A stretch of 64,000 bases of DNA from assembly GCF_007970805.1 (NCBI RefSeq), contig NZ_CP042433.1, positions 3,286,001 through 3,350,000 on the forward strand, written 5' to 3'. A program made the translations under genes and the position numbers. The notes below the pieces were generated by a model. It worked only from the letters and a program-made list of their open reading frames with translations. It ran no database searches and had not been told where the DNA came from. Below are positions 34,208 through 41,741 of this stretch, in pieces. Source of the stretch: Flavisolibacter ginsenosidimutans. GTDB lineage: Bacteria; Bacteroidota; Bacteroidia; Chitinophagales; Chitinophagaceae. Every line of letters begins with the position of its first letter. Position 1 is the stretch's first letter.

Positions 34208-34239
34208 TCCCTATCTTCGCCGCTTCAAACCATGCTTGT

Positions 34240-35427
34240 ATGAACGAAAAATTTGTTGGCCGCCTTCGCACCGAAATAGACGAAATAAAAACCTCCGGCC
34301 TTTATAAAAATGAACGCATCATCACCTCGCCACAGGGTGCCGAAATAACCGTGAACGGCAAAAAAGTTTTGAACTTTTGCGCCAACAATTACCTCGGCCT
34401 TTCCTCGCACCCGAAAACCATCGAAGCCGCACACAAATACCTCGACAGCCGGGGCTACGGCATGAGCTCCGTACGTTTTATTTGCGGCACGCTTGACATT
34501 CACAAAGAACTCGAAGAAAAGCTTGCGGAATTTTTAGGAACAGAAGACACGATTTTATACGCCGCTGCTTTTGATGCTAACGGCGGCGTGTTTGAACCGC
34601 TGTTCAACGAACAGGATGCCATCATTTCCGATGCACTGAACCACGCTTCCATCATTGACGGCGTGCGGCTTTGCAAAGCGCAACGCTACCGCTACGAGCA
34701 CAACAACATGGATGACTTGGAAGCAAAGTTGAAAGAAAGCGCTCATTTGCGCAGCCGCGTTATCGTCACCGACGGCGTGTTCAGCATGGACGGAACCATA
34801 GCGCAACTTGATGTGATTTGCGACCTCGCCGACAAATACGACGCGATTGTGATGGTGGATGAAAGCCACGCCTCGGGCTTTATGGGAAAAACCGGCAGAG
34901 GCACGCACGAACATTGTGGTGTAATGGGCCGCATTGACATCATCACCGGAACCTTGGGCAAAGCGCTGGGTGGCGCCAGCGGCGGCTTTACCAGCGGACG
35001 AAAAGAAATCATTGACATCCTTCGCCAGCGCAGCCGCCCTTATTTGTTTTCCAATACGCTTGCGCCATCCATCACCGGCGCATCCATCGCGGTGTTGAAC
35101 ATGCTGAGCGAAACAACGGAGTTAAGAGACAAGCTCGAAAGAAACATCACACACTTCCGCGAACAGATGACGGCCGCCGGCTTCGACATCAAACCCGGTA
35201 CACATGCCATTGTGCCCATCATGCTGTACGATGCCGTCGTTGCCGCAAAATTCGCCGACGCACTTTTGCACGAAGGCATTTACGTAATTGGCTTTTTCTT
35301 TCCCGTGGTACCGAAGGGGCAAGCGAGAATTCGTGTGCAAATCAGTGCGGCGCACGAGCCCGAACATTTGGACCGCGCCATAGCTGCGTTTACAAAAATT
35401 GGAAAAAAACTCGGCGTGATTAAGTGA
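34240..35427 (+). CDS. kbl: Glycine C-acetyltransferase (2-amino-3-ketobutyrate CoA ligase)
   Basis: A 395-residue PLP enzyme of the alpha-oxoamine synthase family that cleaves 2-amino-3-ketobutyrate with CoA to glycine and acetyl-CoA, the second step of threonine degradation. Seen are NFCANNYLGLSSHP, GYGMSSVRFICGT, the DESHASGFMG segment binding PLP, and TGTLGKALGGASGG with the Schiff-base lysine. Length is normal (about 395-400). The ATG at 34240 is chosen because the frame further upstream translates a repeat. No tdh gene is next to it. Confidence 0.95.
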   Translation: MNEKFVGRLRTEIDEIKTSGLYKNERIITSPQGAEITVNGKKVLNFCANNYLGLSSHPKTIEAAHKYLDSRGYGMSSVRFICGTLDIHKELEEKLAEFLGTEDTILYAAAFDANGGVFEPLFNEQDAIISDALNHASIIDGVRLCKAQRYRYEHNNMDDLEAKLKESAHLRSRVIVTDGVFSMDGTIAQLDVICDLADKYDAIVMVDESHASGFMGKTGRGTHEHCGVMGRIDIITGTLGKALGGASGGFTSGRKEIIDILRQRSRPYLFSNTLAPSITGASIAVLNMLSETTELRDKLERNITHFREQMTAAGFDIKPGTHAIVPIMLYDAVVAAKFADALLHEGIYVIGFFFPVVPKGQARIRVQISAAHEPEHLDRAIAAFTKIGKKLGVIK

Positions 35428-35433
35428 GAAAGG

Positions 35434-35506
35434 ATATTTAGGTACTGCGATATTCAGATATTTCGTTACTAACAATATCGCAGTATCTAAATATCCCGAT
35501 ATCTAC
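35434..35506. terminator. AT-rich inverted repeat between convergent kbl and lipoprotein genes
   Basis: Arms of ATATTTAGGTACTGCGATAT and ATATCGCAGTATCTAAATAT pair over about 20 bases; additional ATATTC/GATATC words extend them. Position between two convergent stops suggests a bidirectional terminator built from type D words. Confidence 0.7.
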
Positions 35507-35507
35507 T

Positions 35508-36116
35508 TTACAACTTCAGGTCAAGGTTTTGCGCCGCTTCTTTCAAAGCCGAAGGTTCCATGTTGCGGCCATTGAGTGAAACCAGCAGACGGTCGTTCGC
35601 AAAGTACATCAGCGAAGATTCCTTTTGGTCTTTCTTGTAATTTTCAACGGCCTTGCCACCTTTGAAATCAACGGTCTTGGTGTATTCTTTTTCACTCTCC
35701 TGCTGAACGTTCATGGCGCTCCAATACGTAAGTGTGTACATGCCTGCACCGGCTTCGCCCGCACAATCGTAAATCATCACTTTTAAATCCGTTGTGTCGT
35801 CTTTTTTATAGTCGCCTTCAACCACGGCATAACCTGCGGCGCTGTTGGCGTTGTAATTGGTGCGTTTGATGCCGTTCAGCGTTTCGGGCAGCAAGGCTTT
35901 TAATTGGTCAAGACTAAGCGGTTTTAGCTTTTTTAATTCCTCCGTTTTCTTCGTCATTTCATCGGTGCCTTCCTGCATTTTTTTGAGGTTGTTCATGTCG
36001 TAGGTTGTCGTAGTGGTGGTGCCGTCTTCGTTTTTGTGTGCGTCTTTTACTTTGGCGTTGCCGCAAGCTGTTAAAAAGAATGCGGAAGCAAGTGCGGGAA
36101 AGAGGATTTGTTTCAT
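35508..36116 (-). CDS. Hypothetical lipoprotein
   Basis: Not recognised. A 202-residue protein with lipobox LTAC (Cys18), a Thr-rich stretch (DGTTTTTTYD), a helical segment (about 42-75) and a globular C-terminal half with KVMIYDCAGEAGAGMY. Probably periplasmic and lipid-anchored. Convergent with kbl. Confidence 0.8.
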   Translation of the reverse strand: MKQILFPALASAFFLTACGNAKVKDAHKNEDGTTTTTTYDMNNLKKMQEGTDEMTKKTEELKKLKPLSLDQLKALLPETLNGIKRTNYNANSAAGYAVVEGDYKKDDTTDLKVMIYDCAGEAGAGMYTLTYWSAMNVQQESEKEYTKTVDFKGGKAVENYKKDQKESSLMYFANDRLLVSLNGRNMEPSALKEAAQNLDLKL

Positions 36117-36384
36117 GATCGTTAGGTTTTGATTTAAAATTGCTGTTCTTAAAAATACTCTTATCGTTCAACAGCCGCAACTATTTTTTGCGGGAACTAC
36201 GCAATGTTCCAGCCCTCGTAAATTTCCGATTGCGGCCGCGGAAACCGCGTTTTATTTTTGTCGGTGCAATAGAGGCACCGTGTTTGCGTTTTGTGAGCGC
36301 ACCAATTCAAATTCTGTTGATGAACCGTTTCTACTCCAGTCCTTTTTAAAGCCAGTTACTAACCAGTTTAAAAATTACGTACAC

Positions 36385-36510
36385 ATGAAACGGATTCTTC
36401 TCCTTGCAGGCCTCGTAACCGTATTGATTCTTTCGCTTTCCTCCTGTGCTTCGCAACGCGACTGCCAGGGCCGCAGCCACGTAAGGCTTTCCAACGGCGT
36501 AGTGCTCTAA
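36385..36510 (+). CDS. Very small lipoprotein (41 aa)
   Basis: From the ATG at 36385: a signal peptide with lipobox LSSC (Cys21) followed by only 20 residues (ASQRDCQGRSHVRLSNGVVL). The textbook-like lipoprotein signal and position between a divergent lipoprotein gene and a terminator support a real gene. Upstream in-frame codons have no start that fits. Function unknown. Confidence 0.65.
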   Translation: MKRILLLAGLVTVLILSLSSCASQRDCQGRSHVRLSNGVVL

Positions 36511-36547
36511 TAAAATATTTGTTTGCTGTTTTTTGTTACCGGCTTTG

Positions 36548-36780
36548 GTAATTCTGTTCAGCAGTCGTTGCGTCGCACACTTGTGCGCCTTGTTCACTAT
36601 GCAGTATTGTGCACGTGTATTTATCGCCGGTGATAATTCTAACAGCACCAAGCATAGCGAGGTATTTATGAACCGAACCGTAGAAAAGATTGAAAGAAGA
36701 AAAGCTGTTAACTCCTTGTTCAATAGAATTACCGAACCTCAAAACGGAGCGTCGCAACAAAAATTCAATAGTAGCAAAGG
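36548..36780. repeat. Composite repeat B element with inverted copies
   Basis: GTTGCGTCGC at 36567-36576 with a CGCAC-ACTT-GTGCG hairpin, and the inverted copy GCGTCGCAAC at 36749-36758 with GTTCAATAGAATTACCGAAC. Both match 4764-4818. It fills the 340-base gap 36511-36850 together with a terminator. Confidence 0.6.
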
Positions 36781-36791
36781 GGCCGGTTCAT

Positions 36792-36828
36792 AAAAAAACT
36801 CAATCAGGATTTCTGATTGAGTTTTTTC
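36792..36828. terminator. Bidirectional terminator between small lipoprotein and M13 peptidase genes
   Basis: Perfect stem AAAAAACTCAATCAG / CTGATTGAGTTTTTT with loop GATTT, between convergent genes. Confidence 0.92.
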
Positions 36829-36850
36829 TGCTTGTTACACAATTATAGTC

Positions 36851-38872
36851 TTACCAAACTTTGATGCGTTTCTCCGGTGCAACATAAAGTTTGTCGCCCG
36901 CCTGCACGTTGAAGGCTTCGTACCAGGCGTCGTTGTTTACGACAGCGCCGTTTGCACGGTATTCGCCGGGAGAATGCGGGTCGGTCAAAATTAATTGAGA
37001 TGCTGTTTCAGGCACGGTGTTGTTGCGCCAGATTTGCGCCCAGCTTAAGAAGAAGCGTTGCTGTGGTGTGAAGCCGTCAATCTTCTTGCCTTCCTTAAAC
37101 TGTTTTGTTTTGGTGAAGGCTTCGTAAGCAATGCTCAAGCCGCCGATGTCGGCAAGGTTTTCACCCAGCGTCAGTCTGCCATTAACGTGAATCGTATCCA
37201 ACACAGTGTAAGCGTTGTATTGATTCACCACTTGTTGTGTTTTTGCTTTGAACTTTGCTTCGTCTTCTTTCGTCCACCAATTATCAAGGTTGCCGCTGGC
37301 ACCGTATTGTGCGCCCTGGTCGTCAAAACCGTGTGTCATCTCGTGGCCAATTACCGAACCGATGCCGCCATAGATGATAGCGTCGTCGGCACCAAAATCA
37401 AAGAAGGGGAACTGAAGAATACCGGCGGGGAAAGCAATCTCATTGTTTACCGGGTTGTAATAAGCGTTAATGGTCGGCGGTGTCATGCCCCACTCGGTGC
37501 GGTCAACGGGTTTACCCAAACGGTTTACCATGTAGTCATAGCTCCACGTAGCGCTGCTGCGCAGGTTCGAAACAAAATCAGCCCCGTTGATGGTTATGCC
37601 CTGGTAGTCTTTCCATTTATCAGGATAGGCGATTTTTTTGGTGAAAGCGTTCAGCTTTTGCAAGGCCCGTTGCTTGGTGGCTTCACTCATCCAATCCAAT
37701 CGCTGAATGCGTTCGGCAAAGGTTTGTTGCAGGTTGTTCACCATTTCCTGCATCCGCGTTTTGGCTTCGCCTTTAAAATATTTCTGCACGTAAAGTTGAC
37801 CGAGCAGGTCGCCAAGGGTGTTGTCAATCAAACCGCTCATGCGCTGCCAGCGAGGTGTTTGTTCTTTTTGACCGGTAAGTACCTGGCTCAGCTTGAAATT
37901 CTCGTTCACGAAAGCGCTGCTCAAGTAAGGCGCGGCTCCTTTCAAAACATTCCAACGCAAATAGGTTTTCCAATCTTGCAAGGGAAGCGCTGTAATCAAC
38001 ACGTCGGCGGTTTTCAAAAAGGCAGGATTGCCAACCAGCACGCTGTCCACGCCGTTCACTTTCATTAGCGGAAACAGGCTGCTCCAGTTCAGTCCCGGTG
38101 TCAGGTTGTTCAGGTCTTTAACCGAAAACTTGTTATAGGTTTTATAAGGATCACGCATTTCCACACGGCTCATTTGCGCTTTGGCCAGCGCTGTTTCAAT
38201 GCGCAGAATGGCATCGGCACTGTAAGCCGCATTGGCAGCGTTTTCTCCGATGAGTGAGAACATTCTTTCCACGTGATCGCGATAGGCTTTGCGAATAGCC
38301 GTGCTTCTTGCATCGTCTTTCAGGTAATAATCGCGGTCGGGAAGTGTGGTGCCGCCTTGTCCGAGTTGCGGGATGTAAAGATTTACATTTTTACGGTCTT
38401 GCCCGATGAACATGCCAAAGAGCGGAGAGCCCAAACCTTTGGTACGCATGGTGGCAATTTCGTCAATTACTTGTTGCTTGTTGTTGAGCGCAGCCAAGTG
38501 ATCCAGGTCGGCTTTGATCGGCGTGTAGCCGCGGGCTTCAATGGCGGCAGAGTCCATACCACTGCGGTAGAAGTCGCCGATCATTTGCGTAGCGCGGTCC
38601 TTGCCCGTGTTCTTTTGCGCATCTTGCAAAAGTGCTTGTAGGCGTTGGCTGCTTTCTTCGCGCAGCACATCAAACGAACCCCAGCGGGTTTTGGAAGCGG
38701 GAATGGGGTTTTTCTTGATCCAGCCGCCGTTGGCGTAGAGGTAAAAATTATCGCCCGGCTTTACGCTCAGGTCCATGTTGGCGGGATCAATGTACTTGGG
38801 CTTTTTGTCGTTGAAAGCGAAAGCCGCCGTGGCCACCGCACCAACCGTTAGCACTTTTAAAAAAGCATTCAT
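36851..38872 (-). CDS. M13-family zinc metallopeptidase (neprilysin/PepO-like)
   Basis: A 673-residue secreted peptidase with a signal peptide (about 1-20). The zinc motif HEMTH (about 509-513) lies in VIGHEMTHGFDDQGAQYG, and the third ligand is in ENLADIGG about 60 residues later. The C-terminus ends in the family-typical RIKVW. M13 enzymes cut oligopeptides in the periplasm or outside. Length is normal (about 650-700). No lipobox and no T9SS domain. Confidence 0.95.
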   Translation of the reverse strand: MNAFLKVLTVGAVATAAFAFNDKKPKYIDPANMDLSVKPGDNFYLYANGGWIKKNPIPASKTRWGSFDVLREESSQRLQALLQDAQKNTGKDRATQMIGDFYRSGMDSAAIEARGYTPIKADLDHLAALNNKQQVIDEIATMRTKGLGSPLFGMFIGQDRKNVNLYIPQLGQGGTTLPDRDYYLKDDARSTAIRKAYRDHVERMFSLIGENAANAAYSADAILRIETALAKAQMSRVEMRDPYKTYNKFSVKDLNNLTPGLNWSSLFPLMKVNGVDSVLVGNPAFLKTADVLITALPLQDWKTYLRWNVLKGAAPYLSSAFVNENFKLSQVLTGQKEQTPRWQRMSGLIDNTLGDLLGQLYVQKYFKGEAKTRMQEMVNNLQQTFAERIQRLDWMSEATKQRALQKLNAFTKKIAYPDKWKDYQGITINGADFVSNLRSSATWSYDYMVNRLGKPVDRTEWGMTPPTINAYYNPVNNEIAFPAGILQFPFFDFGADDAIIYGGIGSVIGHEMTHGFDDQGAQYGASGNLDNWWTKEDEAKFKAKTQQVVNQYNAYTVLDTIHVNGRLTLGENLADIGGLSIAYEAFTKTKQFKEGKKIDGFTPQQRFFLSWAQIWRNNTVPETASQLILTDPHSPGEYRANGAVVNNDAWYEAFNVQAGDKLYVAPEKRIKVW

Positions 38873-38977
38873 GTGTGTTGTAATTTTTAGGTTGCTAATT
38901 TACAGAATCCGGCCAGCCCGCAAGCCAACAAAGCGTTACAAGGTTTTTTTAATACGCAAGAAGAATGTGAAAACTGC

Positions 38978-39739
38978 TTAGTTTTTGAGAAACTTGGCTG
39001 ATAAAAAATTTTCGGAAGGCGTAAAAATCCGGATCAGGTAAGTGCCGCTTGCAAGCGTACGAACGTTCCAGGCGAAAAGAACGGCACCGGTTGTAAATAC
39101 GGTTTGCTTTTGCTGTAGCAAGTGACCGTTAACGTCATAAAGAAAAAGAACGGTCGTTCCGCCTTTGGATAGATTCAGCAACAACTGTAGTTCCGCTTGT
39201 GCAGGATTGGGATACACGCTTGCAAATTCTTCCTTTCTGTACCCTTTCACCGCCACTATTTTTGAATAGGAATATTTTCCGTCTGCGTCTATCTGCTTCA
39301 GGCGGTAATAAGAGATGCCGGTAAAATCATTCCGGTCGCGGAACTGGTAGCGGGCCGAAGCCGTTGTACCAACAGAAGATTGCACATAGCCAGCCTTACC
39401 AAAATTGCTTGCGTTGCCAAAGGACCGCTCCACGTCGAAGCCTTTATTATTTATCTCATTGGCTGTTTCCCATTTTATAAGAGCAGTAGAATCGTTGAGC
39501 CGTTCCCCTTTAATGTCCAGCCATTTTACCGGTAGCGGCGTGCAAACGGCCGTGCAGTTGTCGGTTGTTTTCTGCATTCTTCCCAAACTAACGGGCTGAA
39601 TGATTTTGGGGAGCTGCATCTTTTTAACAAGGCTGTCTTTTAGGTGCGTAGGTCTATAAAAAAGCACGGGACTTTTAAACTGGCCATAGCCTGTCAACAA
39701 CAGCAAACAGCCAACGGCAAATAAATACAGGCGGCGCAT
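38978..39739 (-). CDS. Type IX secretion system sorting-domain protein
   Basis: A 253-residue protein with a signal peptide (about 1-19), a middle domain of the common LIKWETANEINNKGFDVERS type (about 85-160), and a C-terminal Por sorting domain (about 178-253) with VYPNPAQ, a central LFLYDVNGHLL and a closing SGTYLIRI. It should cross the outer membrane by the T9SS and be attached to the cell surface. It lies 21 bases downstream of the Hcp-like gene on the same strand. Confidence 0.88.
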   Translation of the reverse strand: MRRLYLFAVGCLLLLTGYGQFKSPVLFYRPTHLKDSLVKKMQLPKIIQPVSLGRMQKTTDNCTAVCTPLPVKWLDIKGERLNDSTALIKWETANEINNKGFDVERSFGNASNFGKAGYVQSSVGTTASARYQFRDRNDFTGISYYRLKQIDADGKYSYSKIVAVKGYRKEEFASVYPNPAQAELQLLLNLSKGGTTVLFLYDVNGHLLQQKQTVFTTGAVLFAWNVRTLASGTYLIRIFTPSENFLSAKFLKN

Positions 39740-39760
39740 AAAATTGGTTTTAGAAAAGAA

Positions 39761-40309
39761 TCAGAACGAGAACCATTCAACATTGCTTTGAATATCCCAG
39801 CCAAATTTGACCGGTGTTCCGGGAGCACCTCCGGAGAGTTGCGGCGTATAGGTCCAGCCGATGCGTTGGGGAGCGAGGCTCAGGCTAACTGCATTAGATT
39901 CCGTTCCTGTACCGCTTTCCTGAATACTTAAGAGTTTCACCTGTTCAATGTGGATTTTTAGGTAGTCAAACGTGGCGCCCGGTTTTCGGAAGTAAACATC
40001 AACCGACTGAAGCGTTTGCCCGTTGTACATCACCCGCCGGAGTGGGTTGACTGATTTGTCAAGGAAAATCATAAAGTTCAAAGGACTTGTGACAACAGGA
40101 CATCCCGAGCCTGTTGCGCAAGCTTCGCTCCCCTGCGAGAAAGAAAGGCCCTCGGTGCTGTTTGGATAGACAGTGGATGCCGACTCCCCGGGAATGGGTG
40201 TGCCGGATTGATCGACAAATTTCAGGAAGATGGAAGCCGTGGACTGTGCCTTTGTGTGCATACTAGCTGACAGCAGGCAAACGAGAAGAAGAGTGGATAG
40301 AATTTTCAT
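39761..40309 (-). CDS. Hcp-like protein with a Sec signal peptide
   Basis: 182 residues: a signal peptide (about 1-21) followed by a beta-barrel domain resembling the type VI tube protein Hcp. Matches are the opening IFLKFVDQSGTPIPGES, the SPLNFMIFLDKSVNPLRRVM segment, DYLKIHIEQVKLLSIQESG, and the closing IGWTYTPQ...KFGWDIQ. Hcp of true T6SS has no Sec signal, and no T6SS gene is in the window. This is therefore an orphan, exported Hcp-fold protein. Its neighbour downstream carries a T9SS domain; this one does not. Role unknown. Confidence 0.72.
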   Translation of the reverse strand: MKILSTLLLVCLLSASMHTKAQSTASIFLKFVDQSGTPIPGESASTVYPNSTEGLSFSQGSEACATGSGCPVVTSPLNFMIFLDKSVNPLRRVMYNGQTLQSVDVYFRKPGATFDYLKIHIEQVKLLSIQESGTGTESNAVSLSLAPQRIGWTYTPQLSGGAPGTPVKFGWDIQSNVEWFSF

Positions 40310-40411
40310 AATCGTTTATTTAACGGTGAAAATTCAAAGGCTGCTGTGGATCGGCAAAGGATAAAGCGAAGGAGTACTTTAAAGGTAGATATTTATATTC
40401 GTTATTTGCTT

Positions 40412-41740
40412 ATGCGAAATATTATTCCCCTTTTTATTGCGGTCAACGTTTTTTTTCTTTCGGGGTGCGGTACAGCGAGTAAACTTGAGAAGTCGGCGCG
40501 GGAAGATGTGCTGAGCAGCGAAGCTTTGAAGACGGCACACGTGGGCATTAGCGTGTACGAACCGGCAACGGGCAAGTATTGGTTCAATTATCAAGGCGAT
40601 AAATATTTTGTACCGGCAAGCAATACAAAGATTCCGACGTGTTATGCGGCGATGAAGTATTTGGGAGATAGTTTGGTGGGTTGGTATATAAGAGAAAGCG
40701 ACGACACAGTTTATCTTAAACCAAACGCTGACCCTACATTTCTACATCCTGACTTCAGTAAACAACTGCTTTTCAAACTCCTCCTTACGACAAAGAAGAA
40801 AGTATCTTATGAAATTCCAGACAATGTTCAGTTCAAAAGGTTTGGTAGCGGATGGTCTTGGAACGATTATGCGGAGCCCTATATGGCCGAACGAAGTCCC
40901 ATGCCGATATACGGAAACTTGGTAACCTTTACGATGTACGGAGATAGCTTGAATGTTATACCCGCCTATTTTAAATCATCTAATTTTTTTCCGAGTAGTT
41001 CTAGTGGCTACGGAAAAAACATTGACATTACCAGGTTGAAAAGCACAGACAATTTTATCGTTCAGAAAACCTCGACCCCATTTCTTCGAAAACAAATTCC
41101 ATTCACCGGTGCAGACAATGCAAACGTTGAAGAAATTCTATTGCTCGATACAATCTGGAAATTGAGAAAAAACTTCCTGATGTATTATCATGGCCCCTAT
41201 TTGCAAATCAAGTATAATAAGTTTCACTCCCAACCCACCGACTCTCTCCTTCGCCCGATGATGCACCGTTCCGATAATTTCTTTGCCGAACAATCGCTTT
41301 TAATGGTCAGCAATGAATTACTGGGTTACATGAACGATGAAAAAATCATCGACACACTTCTCAAAACCGATTTCAAAGACCTCCCGCAAAAGCCCCGCTG
41401 GGTGGACGGTTCGGGACTTAGCCGCTACAACTTGTTTACGCCACAAGACTTTGTTTTCATTCTCAACAAAATGAAAAACGAGTTTGGAATGCCGCGCATC
41501 AAAAATATTCTTGCCACCGGCGGCGAAGGCACATTGAGCAATTATTACCCAAAAGAGAAAGGCTTTCTTTACGCCAAAACCGGGTCGCTTTCCGGCGTCG
41601 TTGCGCTGAGTGGTTTTCTTACCACCAAAAAAGGAAAAGACTTAATCTTCTCCGTGCAAGTAAATAACCACAACGGTTCGGCAACAGACGTGCGAAGAGC
41701 CGTGGAAAAATTCATCGAAGGAATACGGGAGAACAATTGA
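40412..41740 (+). CDS. dacB: D-alanyl-D-alanine carboxypeptidase/endopeptidase (PBP4, peptidase S13), lipoprotein
   Basis: A 442-residue peptidoglycan hydrolase. The lipobox is LSGC (Cys19). The three penicillin-binding motifs are SxxK as Ser70-Lys73 (PASNTKIP), SxN as RSDNFF, and KTG near 389 (YAKTGSLSG). Class C PBPs trim D-Ala or cut 4-3 cross-links. The middle of the gene (about 40.68-41.23 kb) is visibly richer in A and T than its ends. The ATG at 40412 is chosen from the signal peptide. Its stop is 1 base from the end of the convergent mutL gene. Confidence 0.9.
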   Translation: MRNIIPLFIAVNVFFLSGCGTASKLEKSAREDVLSSEALKTAHVGISVYEPATGKYWFNYQGDKYFVPASNTKIPTCYAAMKYLGDSLVGWYIRESDDTVYLKPNADPTFLHPDFSKQLLFKLLLTTKKKVSYEIPDNVQFKRFGSGWSWNDYAEPYMAERSPMPIYGNLVTFTMYGDSLNVIPAYFKSSNFFPSSSSGYGKNIDITRLKSTDNFIVQKTSTPFLRKQIPFTGADNANVEEILLLDTIWKLRKNFLMYYHGPYLQIKYNKFHSQPTDSLLRPMMHRSDNFFAEQSLLMVSNELLGYMNDEKIIDTLLKTDFKDLPQKPRWVDGSGLSRYNLFTPQDFVFILNKMKNEFGMPRIKNILATGGEGTLSNYYPKEKGFLYAKTGSLSGVVALSGFLTTKKGKDLIFSVQVNNHNGSATDVRRAVEKFIEGIRENN

Positions 41741-41741
41741 G

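Noticed and set aside
36668-36793. 41-codon frame with ATG at 36668
   Set aside because: Almost wholly made of repeat B sequence and ends at the terminator; no protein-like features.
37058-38068. 336-codon open frame on the + strand opposite the M13 peptidase
   Set aside because: Antisense shadow; the minus strand has the full peptidase with HExxH.
39761-40309. Type VI secretion locus
   Set aside because: Only an Hcp-like protein with a signal peptide is present; no sheath, baseplate, VgrG or ClpV gene lies nearby.
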